Notes: a model not told the origin generated them from the sequence alone. Numbered from the stretch's first letter, positions 7,977-15,953 are shown. The stretch: 64,000 nucleotides of DNA from Candidatus Bathyarchaeota archaeon (GCA_016783455.1 JADHWN010000009.1:1-64000); one strand, 5' to 3'. A program made the numbers and translations.

Positions 7977-8168
7977 AAGCTAATACTAAGCGACAAAGCA
8001 ACAGCCACCATATAGATCTAGGTCCAAAAAGCACTGAAGAAAGGACGACCCAAGAGCAGGAAACCCTGAAACTGACCAGCGGTACCCCATATATAACAGT
8101 AAGAGGAACCCGCAGAGATACCAAAGTTTATTTAGCCTCTCTTTCTACAGCTTTTCAGGTGGCAGAGA

Positions 8169-8375
8169 ATGGACGTAACGGTTACTGAAAGCCAACTAAA
8201 CCAGGTGCTGAATAGATTGGACATGGTAAGGCTCGAAATATTAAAACTTAGAGCAATGCTTCTGCCAGAGGACGAGTTGAAGGAAGACGAGGCGAAGGAG
8301 CTTGAGGAGGCTCGAAAGGAGATATCCAAAGGCTCCGGCACAACCCTTGAAGACCTGATGAAGGAACTAGGCTGA
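8169..8375 (+). CDS. Small antitoxin, RelB-like role
   Basis: A 68-aa protein with an N-terminal VTVTESQLNQVLNRLDMVRL helix and a very acidic second half (LPEDELKEDEAKELEEA). The size, charge and position directly before a RelE-type toxin make an antitoxin role likely, though no DNA-binding fold is obvious. A TATA-like tttattta lies about 40 bases upstream, and ggtgg near 8159 could serve as ribosome binding site. Confidence 0.65.
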   Translation: MDVTVTESQLNQVLNRLDMVRLEILKLRAMLLPEDELKEDEAKELEEARKEISKGSGTTLEDLMKELG

Positions 8376-8381
8376 CGCAAC

Positions 8382-8645
8382 TTGTTCCAAGTCGTCATCT
8401 CACCCAGGGCAAGAAAATCCCTGAAGAAACTGCCTGCTCATTACAGACAGAGGATCGTTGAGCTACTCCTAATCTTCCGAGAAAACCCTGTCCCAGCCGA
8501 ATACTACGACATTAAAAAGCTCAAAGGACTCACAAACACCTATAGAACAAGAATCGGCGACACCCGTGTGATCTCTGAAATCCTCTGGGACAGCAAGATG
8601 GTTCACGTGCTTCTGATTAACCGTAGAGAAAGAGCCTATACATAG
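8382..8645 (+). CDS. relE: RelE/ParE-type toxin
   Basis: An 87-aa RelE-superfamily protein. The start FQVVISPRARKSLKKLPAHY is typical, and the later LKGLTNTYRTRIGDTRVISE and VHVLLINRRERAY are the YR(i/v)R-G-yRvi and rReraY elements of the fold. The start codon is TTG at 8382, six bases after the antitoxin stop. RelE toxins cut ribosome-bound mRNA. Repeat R1c follows at once. Confidence 0.85.
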   Translation: MFQVVISPRARKSLKKLPAHYRQRIVELLLIFRENPVPAEYYDIKKLKGLTNTYRTRIGDTRVISEILWDSKMVHVLLINRRERAYT

Positions 8646-8770
8646 AACTACCACGTACAGCCTCATAGGCAGAAACGTCGCGCGCGCAACGTAATCGTCC
8701 TACTGGAAGACGATAATTAACCATAATTGAATTCCTTCAGGACAATAAAGGTCGTAGATCATAGCGCGCG
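8646..8770 (+). repeat. Dispersed repeat R1, copy c
   Basis: From 8679 the sequence repeats the CG tract, aacgtaatcgtcctactgg, an AT-rich segment and ccttcaggacaataaagg, as in copy b at 4990-5078, ending again in a CG tract (8764-8770). The left hairpin part is degraded. It separates the RelE pair from the terminase genes. Confidence 0.65.
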
Positions 8771-8839
8771 AGAGGACGTGTGTTGGGGGTGATAAAGGGA
8801 TAACCTCTTCACCTAATTTACCCTATATTTACCCTATAA

Positions 8840-9391
8840 ATGCTAAATTTGAATACATTTATTACTCAGGAAAATGTGATGAATACATGGATGACATCAA
8901 CAGGCAGGTGGACCCAGGACGAGGAGCGCCTCATGGAGGAACTCTACCCGATAACCGACACCCCCTTCCTCTCGAAGATCCTCGACAGGCGCGTATCCGC
9001 CATCGAGGACAAGGCCTCCAGGATGGGCCTCAAGAAGACGGACAGCCGTGAACCCCCCGCTGAGAACAGGATAAGGATAATTGAGAGGGGCTTCAAGCTC
9101 AGGACGCGGAAGGTCAGGATAGACTACGTCCTCGACACACGGAAGATCATCGAGAACGCCATCACCAACCTTGAGGAGCTGGCCGGAGAGGCCCACACAC
9201 GCGCCACCGCCAAGTACCTCTCCACCGACACACGGCAGAAGTGGGCCCGCATCGAGACCTACATCTACCAGACAATAAACACCCTCACCAAGAACTACGA
9301 CAGCCAGCAGATAGCCCAACGGCTCGAGGAGCTGAACACCCGTGTCGAGAAACTTATGGAAGAAGCTCAGGAGCCTGGAGACCCAGATTAA
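8840..9391 (+). CDS. Terminase small-subunit-like DNA-binding protein
   Basis: A 183-aa protein. An N-terminal helix-turn-helix of the Myb/SANT kind, WTQDEERLMEELYPITDTPF then SKILDRRVSAIEDKASRMGL, resembles phage small terminase or GcrA-like domains. A helical middle and a C-terminal coiled-coil-like segment (AQRLEELNTRVEKLMEEA) could oligomerise. The start may be the ATG at 8840 or at 8879. The gene overlaps the terminase large subunit by 50 bases, which supports a small-subunit role. No other capsid, portal or packaging gene is near. Confidence 0.6.
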   Translation: MLNLNTFITQENVMNTWMTSTGRWTQDEERLMEELYPITDTPFLSKILDRRVSAIEDKASRMGLKKTDSREPPAENRIRIIERGFKLRTRKVRIDYVLDTRKIIENAITNLEELAGEAHTRATAKYLSTDTRQKWARIETYIYQTINTLTKNYDSQQIAQRLEELNTRVEKLMEEAQEPGDPD

Positions 9392-10703
9392 CGACCTCAC
9401 GTACAGGCCCCCGCCCCTCCCCCGGGACCCAGCGGAGTTCTGCAGGCGGATACTCCGCATCGAGCCCACAGACTACCAGAGGAGGCTCCTCGAATCCCAG
9501 GCGAAGCGCATAGTCCTCCGATGGGCCCGGCAGACGGGGAAGACCACCGCCCTCGCCTGCAGATGCATAACCCACTCCGCCCTCAACCCCGACAACACGA
9601 CCCTCATCGTCGCCCCCGGCCTCCGCCAGTCCATGATCCTAGGCGACAGGATCAGGGAGCTACTGGACCGCATACCCCGCAGACATCAACCCATCGTAGG
9701 CCAGAGGCTCCGCACCATCTTCCGCTTCAGGAACGGGAGCACCATCACCGTCCTCCCCAACTCCGAGAACCAGCTCAGAGGATTCACAGCCCACCTCATC
9801 GTCATCGACGAGGCCGCCTTCTTCCACAACGACGAATCCATATTCCACAACATCCTCCCCCCCATGCTCGCCACCACCGCCGGCACACTCATCGTCTCCA
9901 GCACCCCCTGGGGCAAGAACACAGTCTTCTACGCCCTCAACCAGGACCCCGACTACGAGAAACACACCGCCACCTGGAGAGACGCCGTCCGGGAACACCG
10001 CTACAGCCCAGAATTCACCACCCAGCTCCAGAAAGTGAAGGAGTCCCGCCCCCAGGTCTTCACAATGGAGTACGAAGCCCAGTTCACCGAGGAGGTCGAC
10101 ACATGGCTCACCCAGGACCTCCTCGCCAAATGCTGCAGCCACGACGCCGAATACCACGGCTTCAACACCGAGCAGAACGGCCGCTTCTACATGGGCATAG
10201 ACCTAGCGGAACGCGTCGACTACACCGCCATAGCCGTCATCCAGCGAATCGGAGCCCACCTACACCTCGTCCACATGCACCGCCCCAGGAAGGGCACAAC
10301 CATCGCATCCGCCATCGGCTACGCCAAGATCCTCAACCAACGATGGACCACCATAGAGGCCATCTACGTCGACAACACAAAACACGGCGACTACATAATC
10401 CAGGACATGGACCACGCAGGCCTACCCCAAACCACAGGCATACACTTCACCCAGAACACCAAACAGGAGATGGCCCAGATCCTCAAACAACGCATGACCG
10501 AGGGCACCCTCAGCATCCCCTACGACCGCGACACCCTCGACGAGCTCAACACAGAGAAATACGAGCTAACCAAGACAGGCCGCATAACCTTCAGCCACCC
10601 CCACGGCACCCACGACGACAGATTCTGGGCCCTCGCCCTCGCAGCCTACGCCGCCGAGAAAGCACATCCACCGCCAAGCAGACCCACCGCGAAGACCATA
10701 TGA
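9342..10703 (+). CDS. terL: Phage terminase large subunit (TerL)
   Basis: A 453-aa packaging-type ATPase/nuclease, GTG start. Walker A is RWARQTGKTTALA (60-72), Walker B is LIVIDEAAF (152-160), and motif III is SSTPWG (186-191). The RNase H-like nuclease begins at YMGIDLAERVDYTA (Asp287), has YVDNTKHGDY near 355 and ends with HDDRFWALALAAYAA. All expected motifs are intact. It stands alone apart from its small subunit. Its 3' end (from LSIPYDR) recurs in degenerate form after each downstream TA module, and the final codons AKTI-stop form the core of the direct repeats. Confidence 0.9.
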   Translation: MSRNLWKKLRSLETQINDLTYRPPPLPRDPAEFCRRILRIEPTDYQRRLLESQAKRIVLRWARQTGKTTALACRCITHSALNPDNTTLIVAPGLRQSMILGDRIRELLDRIPRRHQPIVGQRLRTIFRFRNGSTITVLPNSENQLRGFTAHLIVIDEAAFFHNDESIFHNILPPMLATTAGTLIVSSTPWGKNTVFYALNQDPDYEKHTATWRDAVREHRYSPEFTTQLQKVKESRPQVFTMEYEAQFTEEVDTWLTQDLLAKCCSHDAEYHGFNTEQNGRFYMGIDLAERVDYTAIAVIQRIGAHLHLVHMHRPRKGTTIASAIGYAKILNQRWTTIEAIYVDNTKHGDYIIQDMDHAGLPQTTGIHFTQNTKQEMAQILKQRMTEGTLSIPYDRDTLDELNTEKYELTKTGRITFSHPHGTHDDRFWALALAAYAAEKAHPPPSRPTAKTI

Positions 10704-10862
10704 GGACGTCGTCACGACCATCAATCGACAATGACGAGTCTTCAGGCATGGAGTCAACCCGCTCCAAAGCATTTATAACATTCTATGTAACAATAATTTA
10801 CTAGAAGGGAAGTTTCGTTACATGGAATATAGTTTAGGTCCCCTCGAGGCCGAACTAGTGTT
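10692..10862 (+). repeat. Direct repeat DR, copy A
   Basis: Starts with the core AAGACCATATGA, the last codons of terL, and runs through aggacgtcgtcacgaccatc, a TATA-like catttataac, the AbiEi operator and the first 13 codons of the second abiEi gene. Copies B (13460-13658) and C (15783-15912) share most bases. Copy A is the only one followed by a complete abiEi. Confidence 0.8.
10785..10823 (+). promoter_or_regulatory. AbiE2 operator
   Basis: ATGTAAC (10785-10791) and GTTACAT (10817-10823) form a perfect 7-bp inverted repeat spaced by 25 bases; the right arm covers the abiEi ATG. A TATA-like catttataac lies immediately upstream. Copy B of the repeat keeps the left arm but has GTTACAC on the right, and copy C keeps only the left arm. 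Confidence 0.6.
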
Positions 10863-11625
10863 CACCCTAGAGAAGGACAGCAGAACCGTATTCACCGTAG
10901 ACGACGCCAGAGGTCTACTGGACGCCTCAGATGAAGTCCTGTGGAAGCTACTCCACAGGTTGACCCTCAAGGGGAGGATACAGAGAATTAAAAGGGGTTT
11001 CTACGTCCTCGTCCCTGCTAAGGCCGGCTACCTGCCCAAGTGGCGGGAGCAGGTCTACGCGATGATCGACGACCTCCTCGACGACTACTATCTCGGGTAC
11101 TGGACCGCGATGAACCACTGGCACATGACGGAGCAGCTCCCCCTCACAGCGTTCATCGCCACGACGTCCAGGAGAAGGGACTTCGTCTACGACGACGCCG
11201 TCCCCATAAACTTCATCACGCTGAAGCCCCGCAAGTTCTTCGGGTGGACCACCGAGGAGGCTGGAAGCCACAGGTTCCGTGTATCCGACCCCGAGAAGAC
11301 CGTCGTGGACTCGATGGACCTCCCCCAGTACTCCGGCGGCATGGCGGAGGCGGCCAAGACCCTCTCCCACGATCTGGACTGGAGTAAGGTGATAGAGTAC
11401 GCAGACAGGCAGGGAAACAGGACCGTGCACAAGAGACTGGGATACCTCATCGAGCTCCAAGGGACGGACGTCCCCTCGGACGCCCTGAAGCAGCTGAGAT
11501 CCAGGATAAGCTCAGGCTACAGCTGGCTAGACCCCACGGCCCCCCACAAACCCCTGAGACACGACTCACGGTGGAACCTAAAGATCAACCTCCCCCACGA
11601 GGCCCTGGAGGAGCATCAGACGTGA
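10822..11625 (+). CDS. abiEi: AbiEi-type antitoxin, system 2
   Basis: A 267-aa canonical AbiEi (COG5340-like) protein. The N-terminal winged helix covers about 1-65 and ends in RIQRIKRGFYVLVPA. The body has YYLGYWTAMNHWHMTEQLP, AFIATT, FFGWTTEEAGSHRFRVSDPE and KTVVDSMDLPQYSGGM, all usual for the family. It should repress the operon through the inverted repeat at its start and counteract AbiEii. Its stop overlaps the toxin GTG start. Only distant similarity to system 1 is apparent. Confidence 0.85.
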   Translation: MEYSLGPLEAELVFTLEKDSRTVFTVDDARGLLDASDEVLWKLLHRLTLKGRIQRIKRGFYVLVPAKAGYLPKWREQVYAMIDDLLDDYYLGYWTAMNHWHMTEQLPLTAFIATTSRRRDFVYDDAVPINFITLKPRKFFGWTTEEAGSHRFRVSDPEKTVVDSMDLPQYSGGMAEAAKTLSHDLDWSKVIEYADRQGNRTVHKRLGYLIELQGTDVPSDALKQLRSRISSGYSWLDPTAPHKPLRHDSRWNLKINLPHEALEEHQT

Positions 11626-12398
11626 TAACCGACATAGAGCTCCGCCGGCTCTCCGTGGAAACAGGCGTACCCGTGGGCACCGTCGAGAAGGACCTCGCCA
11701 TAACATGCGCACTCTACGCCATCTCAAGAAGGAGGCTGAGGGACCACCTGGCGTTCAAAGGAGGAACGGCCATCAAGAAGATATACCACCCCGGAGCCAG
11801 ATTCTCCGAGGACCTGGACTTCACCACCATAGACCTGGAGGAGGAAGAAGCCGCAACCCAGCTGGAGTCCCTCAACGACGCCGAGATCAACTCCATCACA
11901 TTCATGGAGATACACCAGGACGGACACACCCACAGAGGCACAAGGTACAGGCTCCCCTACATCGGCCCACTCAACCACGTAAACAGCATACGCCTCGACC
12001 TCTCATTCAGAGACGACCTCATCCTCCCCCAGGAGGAGAGAACCGTCCAATCGGGCTTCAGCGAGGACATAACCTCAAGAGTCAAAGCCCTATCCTTCAC
12101 CGAGCTCATGGCCGAAAAACTGAGAGCCATGATGACACGTGAGAACCCCAGAGACTACTACGACGCATGGGCACACCTACACAAGATAGACGAAAAAGAG
12201 CACCTCAAAGAACTCACCCAGAGAAAATGCGCCCTGGCCGAGTACCCCTACAACCCGTCAAAAATCCTCGACCAAGACGTACTATCAAGAATAGAATCCG
12301 CCTGGAAAACACAGCTGCAGCACCTGACCCCCGACTACGTCGAGTTCCAGACGATAATCCCCAAGCTGAAAGAACAGACAAGATTCCTCTTCACCTGA
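11622..12398 (+). CDS. abiEii: AbiEii-type nucleotidyltransferase toxin, system 2
   Basis: A 258-aa protein read from the GTG at 11622, which overlaps the abiEi stop (GTGA); the track ORF starts earlier only because the frame is open. The nucleotidyltransferase signature FKGGTAIKKIYHPGARFSED is at about 45-64 and is followed by LDF. Later AEKLRAMMTRENPRDYYDAW holds the conserved basic helix. A terminase tail copy begins 12 bases after the stop. Confidence 0.85.
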   Translation: MITDIELRRLSVETGVPVGTVEKDLAITCALYAISRRRLRDHLAFKGGTAIKKIYHPGARFSEDLDFTTIDLEEEEAATQLESLNDAEINSITFMEIHQDGHTHRGTRYRLPYIGPLNHVNSIRLDLSFRDDLILPQEERTVQSGFSEDITSRVKALSFTELMAEKLRAMMTRENPRDYYDAWAHLHKIDEKEHLKELTQRKCALAEYPYNPSKILDQDVLSRIESAWKTQLQHLTPDYVEFQTIIPKLKEQTRFLFT

Positions 12399-12410
12399 AA
12401 CCAAACCAGA

Positions 12411-12608
12411 AACCTCAGCATCCCCTACGATCGCACCCTCCTCGACGAGCTCAACACCCAACGACACGCCCTCACCAAGACAGGCCGCATAGCCCTCGAC
12501 CACCCACCCGGAACCCACGACGACAGGTTCTGGGCCCTCGCCCTCGCAGCCTACGCCGCCGAAAAAGCACAGCCCCCGCCCAGCACCCCCATAGCGAAGC
12601 ACATCTAA
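12411..12608 (+). pseudogene. Terminase 3'-end copy (tail 2)
   Basis: Reads NLSIPYDRTLLDELNTQRHA then LTKTGRIALDHPPGTHDDRF, WALALAAYAAEKAQ and PIAKHI-stop. This aligns without gaps with the last 65 residues of TerL, apart from the proline-rich end. There is no start and no ATPase part. It lies between AbiE2 and VapBC3. Confidence 0.85.
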
Positions 12609-12715
12609 CACCCAAATTCCGTCAGAATATTACATAGACATCCATAAAACCCACCATAGATAATAATAAACACGTTTAAATAGTATTTAACAGACAAAAA
12701 TAGTAGTGTAAACCT

Positions 12716-12973
12716 TTGTCATATGAGACCAGGGTAACGAGGCAGGGACAGACGACGATCCCGAAGCCTCTCCGAGACAGATACGGGATCCAGGAGGGAG
12801 ATGAGGTCACCTACATAGACCTGGGAGACCACATCGCCATGATACCTGTACCAAAACACCCTCTGGAGACACTGAAGCAGCTTGAAATAGACATAGAAGA
12901 ATCCGTGCACGAGATGAGGGATGAGGCGAGGGAAGCCGCCAGAAGGCTGGTGGAAGAGAAGCACGGGAGGTGA
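12716..12973 (+). CDS. vapB: AbrB-type antitoxin VapB3
   Basis: An 85-aa AbrB/SpoVT protein with the hallmark RVTRQGQTTIPKPLRDRYGI, then EGDEVTYIDLGDHIAMIPVP and a charged helical tail. The start is TTG at 12716. AT-rich sequence with tttaaatagtatttaa lies about 30 bases upstream. Its stop sits where the VapC3 start should be. Confidence 0.8.
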   Translation: MSYETRVTRQGQTTIPKPLRDRYGIQEGDEVTYIDLGDHIAMIPVPKHPLETLKQLEIDIEESVHEMRDEAREAARRLVEEKHGR

Positions 12974-13396
12974 CCCCGCATCCTCATCGAGTCAGACCTC
13001 CTCCTCGCCTACATCAAGAAGAGCGACTGGCTGAAACCCACATCCGAGAAGATACTCGAACACATAGCCTCAGGTGAAGCCCCCGACGTCTACGCCTCCA
13101 CCGCCACACTCCAGGAGATCATCTTCTGGTTCTTCAACAGAGACCTGAAGAGGGAGCTGATCCAGGCCACGAACGCGATATCCCACATAGACAACATCAG
13201 ATGGATCCCCCTCACCCCAGACACCTGCCTCACCGCCTCCATGCTCATCAAGGAATACGGGGTAAACCCCTTCGACGCATACCACGCCGCCATAGCACTA
13301 TCCGAGGACAAAACGATACTCAGCACGGAACACGTATACGACAGAATCAAGGGAATAACGAGAATCGACCCCGAGACATACGCCAGACTACTATAG
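12970..13396 (+). pseudogene. vapC: PIN toxin VapC3 with a start-codon frameshift
   Basis: From 12977 an open frame reads RILIESDLLLAYIKKSDWL and continues as a complete PIN domain (PFDAYHAAIALS, TILSTEHVYD) to the stop at 13394. The frame has no ATG, GTG or TTG before the first Asp. The expected start is the GTG at 12970 overlapping the VapB3 stop, but one extra C in gtgaccccgcatc puts it out of frame. With three Cs the start would read MTRILIESD. It is either an inactivated toxin or a homopolymer error. Confidence 0.75.
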
Positions 13397-13402
13397 ACAC
13401 CA

Positions 13403-13471
13403 CCCCCGCCCAGCCCCCACCCAAGCCACCAACAGCCAACGCCAAACAGGCCAGTAGCCAAGATCATATGA
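13403..13471 (+). pseudogene. Terminase 3'-end copy (tail 3)
   Basis: Only the proline-rich end of the terminase is left, closing NRPVAKII-stop, parallel to SRPTAKTI-stop in terL. The final AAGATCATATGA is the DR core with one change. It starts seven bases after the VapC3 stop. Similarity upstream of the last ten codons is weak. Confidence 0.55.
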
Positions 13472-13658
13472 GAACGTCGTCACGACCATCAATCGACAAT
13501 GACGAGTCTCCAGGCATGGAGTCAACCCACCCCAAAGCATCTAGGATATTCCATGTAACAATAATTTACTAGAAGGGAGGTATCGTTACACGGAATATAG
13601 TCTGGGTCCTCTCGAAGCACATCTAGCGTTCACACTTGAGAGGGATATCAGGCACGTG
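13460..13658 (+). repeat. Direct repeat DR, copy B
   Basis: Matches copy A from the core through gtcgtcacgaccatcaatcg, catgtaacaataatttac and into the abiEi coding start. The TATA box is altered (catctaggat), and ATG has become ACG. It continues about 65 bases into abiEi before ending. Confidence 0.8.
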
Positions 13659-13673
13659 GCCAAGACCATATGA
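13590..13673 (+). pseudogene. AbiEi N-terminal remnant joined to the terminase end
   Basis: Beginning with ACG instead of ATG, the frame reads TEYSLGPLEAHLAFTLERD, matching MEYSLGPLEAELVFTLEKD of AbiEi system 2. It then passes into HVAKTI-stop, the last codons of terL (core AAGACCATATGA at 13662-13673). The junction is a direct record of recombination between an abiEi gene and a terminase end. Confidence 0.75.
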
Positions 13674-13786
13674 CATATCCAGCCTTAAAATCCCAATATC
13701 ACCAAAAAAACATAAATATGGGAAAAGAAAGAAAACACGACAAAAAACTAATAAATAACCAAGACACTGACTTCCTGGTGAAACCC

Positions 13787-14038
13787 ATGGCCGTCGAAGT
13801 CGGAAAATACGGTCGCATCCTCCTCCCAAAGGACGTAAGGAAAAGATACGACCTGGACGAGGACTCCAGACTCATAGTCCGAGAACGCCGAGGCGAGATC
13901 ATACTCATCCCAGTGAAAAGATACAAGAACCCCACCGAAGCCCTCTACGGGAGCCTGAAGACCGAGACCCAGATAGACGACCCCAAGGAATACGCCCGGA
14001 GCCACATCGCGAAGAAGCTGAGAGAGGAACTACAGTGA
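13787..14038 (+). CDS. vapB: AbrB-type antitoxin VapB4
   Basis: An AbrB-family antitoxin with MAVEVGKYGRILLPKDVRKR and DSRLIVRERRGEIILIPV. The track ORF opens at 13670, inside the DR core, but its first 39 codons translate A-rich DNA containing TATA-like ctaataaataacc, so the ATG at 13787 fits better. This gives 83 aa. Its stop overlaps the GTG start of VapC4 (GTGA). Confidence 0.75.
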   Translation: MAVEVGKYGRILLPKDVRKRYDLDEDSRLIVRERRGEIILIPVKRYKNPTEALYGSLKTETQIDDPKEYARSHIAKKLREELQ

Positions 14039-14436
14039 CACGCTTCGTCGACACCAACATCTTCATATACGCCATGACAGGCCACCCCGAGTTCGGAGAC
14101 ACCGCCAGAGACATCCTCAAACGCATCGAGGAAGGAGAAAAGGCATGCACCTCAACCCTAGTCCTCTGCGAGATAGCATGGGTGTTGGAAGCCATGGGCA
14201 GACAACCCGAAATAAAACCCACCCTAGAGAAGATCCTCTCCTACGACACCCTGGAGATAGCGGGATACGACGAGGACGACCTCTTAGTAGGAGCACAGAC
14301 CGCGGTCAAGCATCGCATCGACTTCAACGACGGCGTAAACCTCGCGATAATGATGAAAGCCTCCATCACCGACGCCTACACCAACGACATGAAACACCTC
14401 GGCACAGTAGACTTCATCACCACCCACTTCGAATAG
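14035..14436 (+). CDS. vapC: PIN-domain toxin VapC4
   Basis: A 133-aa PIN protein with GTG start overlapping VapB4. Catalytic acids appear as RFVDTNIFIYA, LCEIAWVLE, IDFNDGVNLAIM and YTNDMKHL. Length and motifs are complete, so it is probably active. A terminase tail copy follows within about 75 bases. Confidence 0.85.
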   Translation: MTRFVDTNIFIYAMTGHPEFGDTARDILKRIEEGEKACTSTLVLCEIAWVLEAMGRQPEIKPTLEKILSYDTLEIAGYDEDDLLVGAQTAVKHRIDFNDGVNLAIMMKASITDAYTNDMKHLGTVDFITTHFE

Positions 14437-14510
14437 AACCCACATTCACAAGAACAAAGACGCCACACCAATCTCAAACATACACAAGAACAGGTCATAT
14501 CCACCCACAC

Positions 14511-14708
14511 CCCATGAAACGTCCAAGCCCCTCTCGTCAACACACCCTCCTCGACGAACTCAACACCCAACGCCACACACTCACCAAGACAGGCCGCATA
14601 GCCCTCGACCACCCACCAGGAACCCACGACGACAGATTCTGGGCCCTCGCCCTCGCAGCCCACGCCGCCGAACAGCCAACACCAAGCCCGCCTATAGCAA
14701 AGAACTGA
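14511..14708 (+). pseudogene. Terminase 3'-end copy (tail 4)
   Basis: Reads TLLDELNTQRHTLTKTGRIA then LDHPPGTHDDRFWALALAAH and PIAKN-stop, matching the TerL C-terminus and closest to tail 2 at 12411-12608. DNA upstream (14511-14540) is a degenerate match to the terL codons before LSIPYD. The rest of the gap to 14864 holds only the VapB5 promoter region (acttataac at about 14826). Confidence 0.8.
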
Positions 14709-14864
14709 AGACCACGTCAAACACTCGATCATAAACTACTAAGACAGTCCGGAGAAGCGATGACTGAGCTCCTGAATCAGCGCAGAACGAAGAGGTGATG
14801 GGTAAACTGAATGAAAAAAGGGCATACTTATAACATAATGGGTAAAAGGATCACCTGTGGAAAC

Positions 14865-15083
14865 ATGAGCGCAGTCTCAATGGACGACCGTGGTCGAGTT
14901 ACCCTCCCAGCCGAGATGAGGTCAAAGATCAACGCAAAAAAATTCATCGCCTATCTAGAGGGAGACACAATCATGCTAATACCCATCCCAGACCCCTCAG
15001 AGGCCAAAGGATCCGTGAATATACCATGGAGCATCGAGGAGCTGGAGGAGGCAGGTGAGGAGCTTGCTCCCAAGAGAGGCTGA
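14865..15083 (+). CDS. vapB: AbrB-type antitoxin VapB5
   Basis: An AbrB-family antitoxin: MSAVSMDDRGRVTLPAEMRS, then FIAYLEGDTIMLIPIPDP and an acidic end. The track ORF starts at 14811, but a TATA-like acttataac at 14826-14834 lies inside that extension, so the ATG at 14865 is preferred. This gives 72 aa. It overlaps VapC5 by 29 bases. Confidence 0.75.
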   Translation: MSAVSMDDRGRVTLPAEMRSKINAKKFIAYLEGDTIMLIPIPDPSEAKGSVNIPWSIEELEEAGEELAPKRG

Positions 15084-15510
15084 AAAGAAGGCCCTCATAG
15101 ACTCGGATGTCTTCATATCCTACGTCAAAGGCGACGAGATGATCGAACACTCCGAGAGCGTCGTAGATTCGATAATAGGCGGAAGAATGGAGGCCCTGAT
15201 CTCAAGCATCCTCTTCGACGACGTCATAACAGGGCTCCGCTCGAAGGGCATGGAGATCAGCGAGGTGATAAAGGTCATCCTGGCCATCGCCTCCATCGAC
15301 CACACAGCCCTACCCCTTAACTCAGCCATCGCCGTCAACGCTTTAATGCTATACGAGAAACACGGAGGACCCAGAAGACTACACTACTTCGACGCATTCC
15401 ACGTAGCGACCGGGAAACTTCACGACCTACCCCTGATAACGAGCGATAAATACATCATAGAATATCAACGAGAACTAGGGATCAAAGCAATAGACCTGAG
15501 AACCATTTGA
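15055..15510 (+). CDS. vapC: PIN-domain toxin VapC5
   Basis: A PIN protein of 151 aa from the GTG at 15055. The PIN core begins KKALIDSDVFISYVKGDEM; later acids appear in HYFDAFHVATG and ITSDKYIIEY. The true start could be nearer the Lys-Lys since the first eight residues are not typical. It is complete and probably active. Confidence 0.8.
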   Translation: MRSLLPREAEKKALIDSDVFISYVKGDEMIEHSESVVDSIIGGRMEALISSILFDDVITGLRSKGMEISEVIKVILAIASIDHTALPLNSAIAVNALMLYEKHGGPRRLHYFDAFHVATGKLHDLPLITSDKYIIEYQRELGIKAIDLRTI

Positions 15511-15732
15511 CCCACCAAACCCCCAAAACAACTATGTCCACCAATGATAAAAGAGACCACAGAACCCCTCTCCCAAAACAGGACGACCCGAAAAACTACA
15601 CCAAAAACCACTTGAAGAGCCCCATAGGACACCACCATTACCTGGAATCGATACAACGCTTAAAACAACAAACAGAGACCACAGTCACCACATCAAGCCC
15701 CTCAAGAACCCCCTAGACCAGCAGACCCCCGG
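15511..15732. other. No recognisable gene
   Basis: An A/C-rich stretch. The 69-codon open frame at 15507-15716 has no family features and lies downstream of VapC5 in a strongly AC-skewed segment, so I do not call it a gene. Confidence 0.4.
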
Positions 15733-15794
15733 CAGCCCACGCCGCCGAGAAAGCACAGCCACCGCCAAGCAGACCCACCGCGAAGACCATATGA
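15733..15794 (+). pseudogene. Terminase 3'-end copy (tail 5)
   Basis: Reads AAHAAEKAQPPPSRPTAKTI-stop, nearly identical to the last 20 residues of TerL including the core AAGACCATATGA. Only this last piece of the gene is present. Confidence 0.8.
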
Positions 15795-15912
15795 GAACGT
15801 CATCACGACCATCAATCAACAACGACGAGTTTCCAGGCATGGAGCCAACCCACCCCAAAGCATCTGGGATATCCCATGTAACAATAATTAACCAGAAGGC
15901 AAGTCTCGTTCG
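15783..15912 (+). repeat. Direct repeat DR, copy C
   Basis: Follows copies A and B from the core through catcacgaccatcaatcaac and catgtaacaataatt. It shares the catct(a/g)ggatat change with copy B and so is closer to B. It ends at a CG tract (cgtacgcgcg) before reaching the abiEi start. Confidence 0.8.
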
Positions 15913-15953
15913 TACGCGCGAGAGGTGCCCGGCTGTCGCAATTTAGCAAATCC

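Noticed and set aside
7627-7983. 118-aa plus-strand ORF
   Set aside because: Shadow of the truncated PIN gene on the minus strand.
9521-10804. 427-aa plus-strand ORF overlapping terL
   Set aside because: A shadow frame of terL, rich in Arg, His and Pro with no motifs; terL in the other frame has every catalytic motif.
10692-15912. CRISPR array or integron attC array
   Set aside because: The direct repeats are over 100 bp, only three copies, thousands of bases apart with genes between; no cas or intI gene and no attC-like folded sites.
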